Shown: positions 1 to 5,217 of the stretch, piece by piece
Layout of the letters: each line of letters opens with the position of its first letter
How positions within the stretch are numbered: the stretch's first letter is position 1
Assembly (NCBI GenBank): GCA_025455765.1
Contig: JALOLX010000108.1
Span: 1 to 5,748, forward strand
DNA: 5,748 nucleotides
From: Flavobacteriales bacterium
GTDB lineage: Bacteria > Bacteroidota > Bacteroidia > Flavobacteriales_F > PHOS-HE28
Reading direction: 5' to 3'
The notes under the pieces: model-generated
Seen by the model: only the letters and a program-made list of their open reading frames with translations
What the model was told of the DNA's origin: nothing
The model's database searches: none
Position numbers and translations under genes: made by a program

Positions 1-1017
1 GCCGCCTTCTTCGACCTGGCCATGATGGCGCACCACTGCGCGAAGGCCTGGGAACAGAAGCAGGGGGGCATGTTCCTCGTGCTGCGCGATGTGCACGGCC
101 ACTTGGAAGCACGGCTGTGGGAGCAGGTGTTCGACCTGTTGGAGGAACAGCTCGGCATGGACCGTGGCACCATTCGCGCCACCGTGATGATCGACAGCAT
201 CAACGCCGCTCTGGAGGCGGACGAGATCCTGTTCGAACTGATGCACCATGCGGCAGGCCTCTCCGTGGACCCTCAGGGCTATGCGGCCGATCACGTGTCA
301 CTGTTCCATGGGAAGGACCGACCGGTGCTGCCCGATCGCGAGACCATCGTGCTCAACGCACCCATGCTGCGGGCGTTGAACCTGCGCACCATCGGAGTGT
401 GCCACCGGCGGGGCTGCCACGCCATCGGTGCACCCAGTTTCGTACTTCCACCCTTGCAGCGCGAACGCTTGAAGGCGAGCTACCTTGAGATGCTCGGCGA
501 CAAGGAGCGTGAGGCCGTGGACGGATTCGATGGCACCATCGTGGTGGACGGCGATACGGTGAACCCCGCCATGGTGGAGTTCAACAAGAGCATGCCGCGG
601 GCCAACCAGCTCTATTATCTGCGCAACGACCGTATCGCCCCAAGTGACCTGGTGCAACGGCCCGAAGGCGCCATCACCGTGGAAAGTTTGGTGGGTATGA
701 TCCGCACCACCTTGCGCTACCTCGTGCAGCGCGAAGAGGGCCGTGGTTGGATCATCCAAGGCGGACGCAAACACGACCGCTCCAGCCTGCGCCTCTGCCT
801 CCGCCTGCTGTGGCAATGGACGCACAGCGATGCCGGGGTGATCACGGCCACCGGACTGGAGATCCGCGATCACCTGGTACGCTTCCTCGTGCGCAAGGAA
901 AGTGAGAAGATGTTCGCCGATAGCGACGAACTTACCCGCAAGATGGCCGCCCGCGCGGTGGACCATATCCTGCAGCTGGTGCTGGCTGACGAGGTTCCGA
1001 TGGAGCCGATGATCTGA
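1..1017 (+). CDS. Malate synthase A-fold protein, divergent active site (5'-partial)
   Basis: The frame is open from base 1, so the start lies upstream; about 338 C-terminal residues are visible, against roughly 530 for a full malate synthase A. Canonical enzymes condense glyoxylate with acetyl-CoA to malate in the glyoxylate shunt. Framework motifs identify the fold in order: HLEARLW (near 100-120), GTIRATV (169-189), DEILFEL (220-240), VLPDR (326-340), CHRRGCHAIG (400-430), AMVEFN (569-586), NQL (604-612) and LLWQWTH (808-828). Compared with E. coli AceB from memory, key positions differ. LIET reads MIDS, GRWDY reads DPQGY, AHPGL reads VDGDT, and MEDAATAEIS reads KHDRSSLRL, keeping only the Asp at 775-777. 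The arginine equivalent to Arg166 lies outside the window. The fold is secure; malate synthase activity is doubtful, and a paralogue with another role or no activity is plausible. It ends with TGA 31 bp before the next gene. Confidence 0.82.
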   Translation, partial: AAFFDLAMMAHHCAKAWEQKQGGMFLVLRDVHGHLEARLWEQVFDLLEEQLGMDRGTIRATVMIDSINAALEADEILFELMHHAAGLSVDPQGYAADHVSLFHGKDRPVLPDRETIVLNAPMLRALNLRTIGVCHRRGCHAIGAPSFVLPPLQRERLKASYLEMLGDKEREAVDGFDGTIVVDGDTVNPAMVEFNKSMPRANQLYYLRNDRIAPSDLVQRPEGAITVESLVGMIRTTLRYLVQREEGRGWIIQGGRKHDRSSLRLCLRLLWQWTHSDAGVITATGLEIRDHLVRFLVRKESEKMFADSDELTRKMAARAVDHILQLVLADEVPMEPMI

Positions 1018-1036
1018 CCGCGCCGCTGCCGCTGCC

Positions 1037-1044
1037 TACCTTTG
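1037..1044 (+). promoter_or_regulatory. Bacteroidota-type -7 promoter element
   Basis: TACCTTTG matches the Bacteroidota housekeeping sigma -7 consensus TAnnTTTG exactly. It ends 4 bp before the ATG of the DUF551-like gene, so the transcript would start at or next to the start codon and be leaderless or nearly so. I see no convincing TTTG-like -33 element upstream. Confidence 0.55.
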
Positions 1045-1048
1045 GGCG

Positions 1049-1324
1049 ATGGCTTCCGGAGATTGGATCCCCACTGAACACCGCTTACCCGAGGATGGTA
1101 CCCGCGTGCTGTGCCGGGTGCCAGGCAATGTGGTGTATCTGCCGGGCAAGACCGGAGCGATGGAAGTACGCGAAGTGGTGATCATGCGGTTCGCACGCGA
1201 CTTCTTCCTCACCAACCCGAGCCGCACAGGCTATGAAGGCGTACCGCATTTCTGGCTGGGGGAAGGCACCAGCAATCGCTTCTTCGCGGAGGTAAGCCAT
1301 TGGATGGAACTCCCCTCGGTATAG
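1049..1324 (+). CDS. DUF551-like small protein
   Basis: This 91-residue soluble protein has no signal peptide or membrane segment. It resembles the DUF551 family of unknown function: an N-terminal WIP followed by RLPEDGTRVL (about residues 6-22), a middle part rich in aromatic and beta-forming residues, and the C-terminal signature VSHWMELP (about 82-89). These bracketing motifs, the W-x-x-x-x-RLPEDG opening and the x-x-HWM-x-LP ending, are what I recognise in the family. DUF551 proteins are frequent in phages and prophages but also occur on chromosomes; here no other phage gene is seen. The ATG at 1049 sits directly after a TAnnTTTG element, which supports this start. It follows the malate synthase homologue by 31 bp, so read-through is possible too. 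No catalytic motif is visible and no function can be assigned. Confidence 0.75.
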   Translation: MASGDWIPTEHRLPEDGTRVLCRVPGNVVYLPGKTGAMEVREVVIMRFARDFFLTNPSRTGYEGVPHFWLGEGTSNRFFAEVSHWMELPSV

Positions 1325-1349
1325 CGGCCCTGCTCCACCGGGTACGCAC

Positions 1350-1375
1350 GTAGCGGTCCGCTTCAACGGACCTAC
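1350..1375 (+). terminator. Possible terminator hairpin after the DUF551-like gene
   Basis: GGTCCG (1355-1360) pairs with CGGACC (1367-1372) around the 6-base loop CTTCAA. Beyond a GC bulge, GTA (1350-1352) and TAC (1373-1375) extend the stem. It lies 25 bp after the stop codon at 1324. No T-run follows on the plus strand, so it is a weak candidate intrinsic terminator or a 3'-end-stabilising hairpin. Confidence 0.35.
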
Positions 1376-1391
1376 CGTCAAGATCAGGCCC

Positions 1392-1432
1392 AAAAGGAAC
1401 AGGGTGCCCGACCAGCCGGTCAAGCACCCTGT
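1392..1432 (-). terminator. Rho-independent-like terminator of the FKBP gene
   Basis: A 9-bp perfect stem, ACAGGGTGC (1399-1407) with GCACCCTGT (1424-1432), encloses a second stem GACC/GGTC (1410-1413 with 1418-1421). Read on the minus strand it comes 18 bp after the FKBP stop codon and is followed by a T-rich stretch (TTCCTTTT, 1392-1399, partly overlapping the stem base). The T-tract is on the minus side only, so termination is expected mainly for the FKBP transcript. Confidence 0.65.
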
Positions 1433-1450
1433 CCAAGAACGTGATCGGTC

Positions 1451-2152
1451 TTACTTCGCGATCTCCAACAGCTCCACGTCGAAGATCAGCGTGCTGTTGC
1501 CGGGGATCGAGCCACCGGGTCCTCCGGATGGGCCATAAGCCAGATCGCTGGGGATGTAGAGCTTCCACTTGCTGCCCACAGGCATCAACTGCAGGGCTTC
1601 CACCCAGCCACGGATCACACCGCCCACAGGGAATGTAGCGGGCTGGCCGCGGTCTACAGAGCTGTCGAACTTGGTGCCATCGATCAGGGTGCCGGTGTAG
1701 TGAACGGTGACCTTGTCCGAAGCAGTGGGCTTGGGACCGGTGCCCATGGTCACCACTTCATACTGAAGACCGCTGGCCGTGGTGGTCACACCGGGCTTCT
1801 TACCGTTCTCGGCGAGGAAGGCCTCACCCTTTACGCGGTTCTCTTCGGTGGCGGCTTGTTCTTCGGCCATGCGCTTCTCCTGCAGCTTCTGCATGTAGTT
1901 CTGCATCACCTGTTCCAACAGGGCCTGGTCCATCATCACGTTGCTGTCGAGGCCGTCACGCAGTCCCTTGGACAGGGCATCCACATTGACATCCTCCATT
2001 TTGCCCCGCTTGAAGTTGCTTCCGATGTCCACACCAATGGCGTAGCTCACCGAGTCCATTTCGTTCGTCAGGGTAACAGGACCTTTCTGGCCCTGCGAGC
2101 AGGCGCTGAGCAAGGTGATCGCCAAAGCGACGCTGAAAATGCGTGTGTTCAT
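1451..2152 (-). CDS. FKBP-type peptidyl-prolyl cis-trans isomerase lipoprotein (FkpA/Mip-like)
   Basis: This 233-residue protein catalyses cis-trans isomerisation of X-Pro bonds and should act on proteins crossing or residing in the periplasm. The N-terminus has a short hydrophobic signal ending in the lipobox LSAC, with the lipidated Cys at residue 18. Residues about 28-110 match the helical FKBP_N dimerisation domain (DSVSYAIGVDIG onward, then a long charged helix). Residues about 125-233 form the FKBP_C catalytic domain, with the usual pocket residues: HYTG Tyr, KFDSS Phe-Asp, DRGQP Arg, ATFPVG Phe, GVIRGW Val-Ile-Trp, LAYG Tyr and SIPGNSTLIFDVELL. The ATG at 2152 was chosen because it places the signal peptide at the N-terminus. 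An upstream in-frame start at 2200 would add 16 non-signal residues and overlap the hydrolase stop. Length and domain order are typical of Mip/FkpA proteins, and it looks intact and active. Confidence 0.93.
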   Translation of the reverse strand: MNTRIFSVALAITLLSACSQGQKGPVTLTNEMDSVSYAIGVDIGSNFKRGKMEDVNVDALSKGLRDGLDSNVMMDQALLEQVMQNYMQKLQEKRMAEEQAATEENRVKGEAFLAENGKKPGVTTTASGLQYEVVTMGTGPKPTASDKVTVHYTGTLIDGTKFDSSVDRGQPATFPVGGVIRGWVEALQLMPVGSKWKLYIPSDLAYGPSGGPGGSIPGNSTLIFDVELLEIAK

Positions 2153-2169
2153 GGATGGTAAATGGTGCG

Positions 2170-2177
2170 CGAAGGTA
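2170..2177 (-). promoter_or_regulatory. Candidate -7 element for the FKBP gene
   Basis: Read on the minus strand this is TACCTTCG, one mismatch from TAnnTTTG. It lies 17 bp upstream of the chosen ATG at 2152, inside the 44-bp gap after the hydrolase stop, giving a short leader of about 10 nt. It suggests the FKBP gene can be transcribed independently of the hydrolase. Confidence 0.35.
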
Positions 2178-2196
2178 CTCCGCAGCAGGTCACGGA

Positions 2197-3006
2197 TCAC
2201 GATCCTCCGTTCAGCAGGCGTTGCAGCGTGCGATCGAAGCGCGGAAAGCGGGCCAGATCGGAGTGCTGCCCATTGTTGAAGGTGAACAGCTCGCGCGGCA
2301 CCGAGCTCGGAACCAAGGCGTACAATTTCAAGGCGGACCGATACGGTACCACCGCATCACGCTTGCCATGGAAGAGATAGGTGGGGCATGTCACCCGGCG
2401 CACTGCCCTGTCGTTGCGGAAGGTGTAGCGCAGGAGAATGCGGTACGGCAGGATGCGCAGGTACGAATACGCCACGTCGTACAGGTTGGCGAAGGGTGTT
2501 TCCAGGAGCAGCAAGCGCGGGTGGTTGTTGGCAGCGACCGGCGTGGCCAGGCCACTGCCAAGAGAACGGCCGTAGACCACAACACGCTCTTCGGGCTCCG
2601 TGGCGCGCAGGTGATCATACCACGCTTGGGCATCCGCGTGCAGGGCGGCCTCGCTCAGCTTGCCCCGGCTCTTACCGTACCCTCGGGGATCCGGCATCAG
2701 CACATTGTAGCCTTTGCGGATGAAGCGCGGCGCCTGCTTGCCCCAGCGACGCAGCGTACCGGTGTTGCCGTGGAAGTACAACACGGTGCCCAACGCATCT
2801 TCCACCGGGAAAAAGAGCGCGTGCAACCGAGCGCCGTCCGGCCGTTCGAGGAAACGTTCCTCATGCGCGAAGGGGAACTGGAAACGGTACCGATCGCTGA
2901 GCCGGAACCGGATGAAGATGAACCGTTCCTGCGCGAGGAAATAGAACAAGCAAAGCGCGGTGTACGCCAGCAGACAGACCAGGAACAACGCGAGGAACAG
3001 GCGCAT
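2197..3006 (-). CDS. Membrane-anchored alpha/beta hydrolase (BEM46/ABHD13-like)
   Basis: This 269-residue serine hydrolase begins with an uncleaved-looking hydrophobic segment (about residues 3-25) that should anchor it in the inner membrane. The alpha/beta hydrolase fold follows. The oxyanion-hole motif HGNTG is at about 79-83, DPRGYGKS at 106-113, and the nucleophile elbow GRSLG has Ser148. The acid is Asp217 in HGKRDAVVP and the base is His248 in NGQHSDL. The complete triad and the HGNTG/GRSLG pattern resemble the BEM46/ABHD13 group, for which substrates are mostly unknown; an ester, thioester or peptide substrate cannot be distinguished from sequence. The ATG at 3006 follows a perfect TAnnTTTG element by 7 bp. 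The gene is transcribed divergently from the beta-barrel gene, and the FKBP gene follows 44 bp downstream on the same strand. Confidence 0.88.
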   Translation of the reverse strand: MRLFLALFLVCLLAYTALCLFYFLAQERFIFIRFRLSDRYRFQFPFAHEERFLERPDGARLHALFFPVEDALGTVLYFHGNTGTLRRWGKQAPRFIRKGYNVLMPDPRGYGKSRGKLSEAALHADAQAWYDHLRATEPEERVVVYGRSLGSGLATPVAANNHPRLLLLETPFANLYDVAYSYLRILPYRILLRYTFRNDRAVRRVTCPTYLFHGKRDAVVPYRSALKLYALVPSSVPRELFTFNNGQHSDLARFPRFDRTLQRLLNGGS

Positions 3007-3013
3007 GGGAACA

Positions 3014-3021
3014 CAAAGCTA
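3014..3021 (-). promoter_or_regulatory. Bacteroidota-type -7 promoter element for the hydrolase
   Basis: On the minus strand the sequence TAGCTTTG matches TAnnTTTG exactly and ends 7 bp before the hydrolase ATG at 3006, so the mRNA leader would be nearly absent. No strong -33 element is visible. Confidence 0.55.
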
Positions 3022-3042
3022 CGGGGGGTGCGCACGAAGGGG

Positions 3043-3050
3043 CATCTTTG
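3043..3050 (+). promoter_or_regulatory. Candidate -7 element for the beta-barrel gene
   Basis: CATCTTTG differs from TAnnTTTG only at the first base and ends 4 bp before the ATG at 3055. It faces away from the hydrolase promoter, with 21 bp between the two -7 elements. Confidence 0.4.
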
Positions 3051-3054
3051 CAGG

Positions 3055-3666
3055 ATGCGGTATGGCGCAGCCCTCTTCCTTCTGCTCGGCTTGATGGCCG
3101 GTGAGCTGAGCGGCCAGGCCATCCAACGGCGCAACCTGCTCCTGGTCTACGGTGCGGGCCTTGGGGCCACCACCCTGGACAGCCGGACCGAAGTGTTGCA
3201 AAGCCCCTACCGTTCGGCCGGTTCGATCCGCTTTGATGTGAGCTATGCCGCTGGCGATCTTTTCGCGTTCGGGTATGCCTTCGAGCGGCTTGGCAGCACA
3301 GAACATCCCGGCTTGCTGGACCGCTACCGGATCTCCACGCACCAGGTGCAGGTGATCGTACGCCCGGTGGTGCGGGAGCGCTCGTGGCTGGAGTTCGCGG
3401 TGGGCATCGGCCCTTCCGTGAGCGTGCTGAGCCCACGGGGGGCGCGCTTGCAGGCCCGCACCACAGCCGGGCATGGTGGCGCCGAACTGAGCTGGACCCG
3501 CATGCTGAGCGGCACGGTGGGCCTGCGCGTGAAAGCAGCTGTGGGCACCGCCTCGCCTGGTGGACTCACGTTGGAAGGCGCACCGGTGAACGATGAGCGC
3601 GGAGAGCAGGTGTTCGTGGGATGGAGCGCCATCCGCGGGGGTGTGGCGCTGGTGGTGCGCTTCTGA
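3055..3666 (+). CDS. Secreted, probable outer-membrane beta-barrel protein of unknown function
   Basis: I do not recognise a named family for this 203-residue protein. The N-terminus (MRYG, then a leucine-rich stretch and GELSGQA) is a typical Sec signal peptide with likely cleavage after Ala22. The mature part has alternating polar and hydrophobic segments with glycine- and aromatic-rich turns, such as IRFDVSYAAGDLFAFGYAFERLG, LEFAVGIGPSVSVL and ELSWTRMLSGTVGLRVKAAVG shortened to their key runs. It ends VALVVRF, and a C-terminal Phe is the classic outer-membrane insertion signal. About eight strands would fit the length. The frame stays open far upstream (from 2143), but that part is antisense to the hydrolase. 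The ATG at 3055 is preferred because it gives the signal peptide and follows a -7-like element. The stop is only 9 bp from the stop of the convergent YaaA gene. A structural or adhesin-like envelope role is possible, but nothing specific can be inferred. Confidence 0.75.
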   Translation: MRYGAALFLLLGLMAGELSGQAIQRRNLLLVYGAGLGATTLDSRTEVLQSPYRSAGSIRFDVSYAAGDLFAFGYAFERLGSTEHPGLLDRYRISTHQVQVIVRPVVRERSWLEFAVGIGPSVSVLSPRGARLQARTTAGHGGAELSWTRMLSGTVGLRVKAAVGTASPGGLTLEGAPVNDERGEQVFVGWSAIRGGVALVVRF

Positions 3667-3675
3667 TCGGGCTGC

Positions 3676-4443
3676 TCAGCCGCGCAGGAAGACCCACTCG
3701 GTCGCCGTACTGTCCGCAGCGCTGAACCGGTAGCCATCGCCATCGTAGGCCTTCAATGGCTCAGGCTCCATCAGCCGGTGTTGGATGGCATACCGCGCCA
3801 TCGCTCCGCGTTGGTGCTTGGCGAAGATCATCACGGTGCGATAGCCGCCCGGTCCTTTGTCCTTGAAGACCGGAGTGACGACACGTACACCGAGGGTGGC
3901 TGCACGCGCTGCTTTGAAGTACTCGGTGCTGGCCAGGTTAAGCAGCACGTTGGAGCCTTGTTCGGCCAACTCTTCCCGCAGGCGTTCGGCAATGCGATAA
4001 CCCCAGTAGGCGTAGAGGTCCTTTTTACGGGCCACCGGCAGCGCAGTGCCCATTTCCAAGCGATGGTCCTGGATCAGGTCCAGCGGGCGCAGCAGGCCAT
4101 AGAGTCCGGATAGGATGCGCAGGTGATGCTGGGCGAAGCGCAGATCGTCCGCACCCAGACTGCGCACATCGAGGCCCTTGTACGCTTCGCCATTGAACAC
4201 GAACGCGGCCGGCCGGGAGTTGCGCGTGGTATGCGCGGGTGTCCACTGTTCGTAGCGCGCATGGTTCAGCGTCGCCAATTTGTCGCTCAGCTCCATCAGA
4301 CCGGCGAGCTTCTTGGGCGTGTAGGTGCGGAGCTTGGTGATCAGCGGCGCGCTCCATTCCAAGAGGGCGGGTTGCGTGGTGCCACGGATCCCGGTGGGCA
4401 CTTCAGCAGCAAGATCCTTGGCGGGTGAGAGCAGGGTGATCAT
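3676..4443 (-). CDS. yaaA: Peroxide stress resistance protein YaaA (DUF328/UPF0246)
   Basis: This 255-residue cytoplasmic protein matches E. coli YaaA along its full length. Shared features are the opening LLSPAKDL, the segment MELSDKLATLNHARY (about 51-65), FNGEAYKGLD (about 84-93), the strongly conserved HLRILSGLYGLLRPLDLIQDHRLEMG region (about 107-132, the family signature), KDLYAYWG, NLASTEYFKA and the C-terminal GYRFSAADST. In E. coli, YaaA belongs to the OxyR regulon, lowers free intracellular iron during H2O2 stress and so limits Fenton damage; it has also been reported to bind DNA. Length is normal and no key region is missing. It starts 19 bp after the J-domain gene and has no promoter of its own that I can see, so it is probably the last gene of that operon. 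Regulation by OxyR here is not shown by the sequence. Confidence 0.95.
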   Translation of the reverse strand: MITLLSPAKDLAAEVPTGIRGTTQPALLEWSAPLITKLRTYTPKKLAGLMELSDKLATLNHARYEQWTPAHTTRNSRPAAFVFNGEAYKGLDVRSLGADDLRFAQHHLRILSGLYGLLRPLDLIQDHRLEMGTALPVARKKDLYAYWGYRIAERLREELAEQGSNVLLNLASTEYFKAARAATLGVRVVTPVFKDKGPGGYRTVMIFAKHQRGAMARYAIQHRLMEPEPLKAYDGDGYRFSAADSTATEWVFLRG

Positions 4444-4462
4444 GGGCGATGGCTGGCTGGAC

Positions 4463-5203
4463 CTACTTCATACCGCGCTGCTGCTGGATCTGTTCGTAGG
4501 CTTCCTGCACTTTCTTGAATTTCTCGGTGGCTGCCTTCTGCACCTCCTCCCCGAGCTGGGCCACTTTGTCCGGGTGGTACTTCATGGCCATGCGGCGGTA
4601 GGCCTTCTTCACCTCCTCGTCGCTGGCATCGGTGGCCACCTCCAGGATCTGGTAGGCGGCGGTGGGGTCGGCGGTGCGGAACATCGCACTCAATGAACCG
4701 AGGTCCTTGTCGCTGATGCCCATGGCCTGGGCCATGCGGTGCAACAGGTCCTTCTCGGCGCGGTCCACCTGGCCATCGGCATGTGCAAGACCGATGAGGT
4801 AGTGCATCAGCTGCAGCCGCAGCGGGTGTGGCATGTGCATGCGGATCTGGGCGCAGACCTGATCCACAGCGATGTCGCGCTTGAGCAGATCGCGCAGGGC
4901 CACGAGCAGTTCACCCGCATGGGCCGTACCGAACTGCTGCACGAAGAACCGACGCACGTGGTCCAGCTCCCGTTGGGTGACACGACCATCGGCGCGCATC
5001 AAGGCGGCTGTGAGCACCACCAGGCTCATGGCCATATCACCGGCGGTGGTGCTGCCTGCTACGCGCGGCCGGGGTTGTTCCACCACCTCGGCTTCACCGC
5101 CCATCCGGTCGAGCATGGCACCCACAGCAAAGCCCAGGAGCCCGCCGATGGGTCCACCGAAGGCCCAGCCCAAACCACCACCGATCCACTTGGAGAATGT
5201 CAT
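4463..5203 (-). CDS. TerB/J-domain membrane co-chaperone (DjlA-like)
   Basis: This 246-residue protein resembles DjlA, a type III DnaJ-family protein that recruits and stimulates DnaK at the inner membrane. Residues about 7-32 form one glycine-rich membrane segment (IGGGLGWAFGGPIGGLLGF), like the single transmembrane dimerisation helix of DjlA. Residues about 57-165 are a TerB-like helical domain with two internal ADG(R/Q)V repeats at 71-75 and 142-146. The C-terminal J-domain runs from YQILEV (184) to the end, with the essential HPD at 210-212 within KYHPDK. The ATG at 5203 is chosen because it starts directly before the membrane segment and leaves a 14-bp gap to the preceding TPM stop. A TTG at 5224 would add seven residues and overlap that stop. 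The intact HPD implies a working DnaK partner. Substrates are unknown; a role in membrane-protein or envelope stress is inferred from the family. Confidence 0.88.
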   Translation of the reverse strand: MTFSKWIGGGLGWAFGGPIGGLLGFAVGAMLDRMGGEAEVVEQPRPRVAGSTTAGDMAMSLVVLTAALMRADGRVTQRELDHVRRFFVQQFGTAHAGELLVALRDLLKRDIAVDQVCAQIRMHMPHPLRLQLMHYLIGLAHADGQVDRAEKDLLHRMAQAMGISDKDLGSLSAMFRTADPTAAYQILEVATDASDEEVKKAYRRMAMKYHPDKVAQLGEEVQKAATEKFKKVQEAYEQIQQQRGMK

Positions 5204-5217
5204 GTGAACGTGTTCCG

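Noticed and set aside
298..966. Minus-strand open frame of 222 codons inside the malate synthase homologue
   Set aside because: It is a shadow produced by high GC. The plus-strand frame carries clear family motifs, and this one carries none.
2143..3054. Long plus-strand open frame continuous with the beta-barrel gene
   Set aside because: It runs antisense to the hydrolase, which has a complete catalytic triad. Its translation is charged low-complexity sequence without recognisable domains. The true start with a signal peptide is at 3055.
3778..4113. Plus-strand open frame opposite YaaA
   Set aside because: YaaA is conserved along its full length on the minus strand, and the opposite frame has no recognisable domain or start signal.
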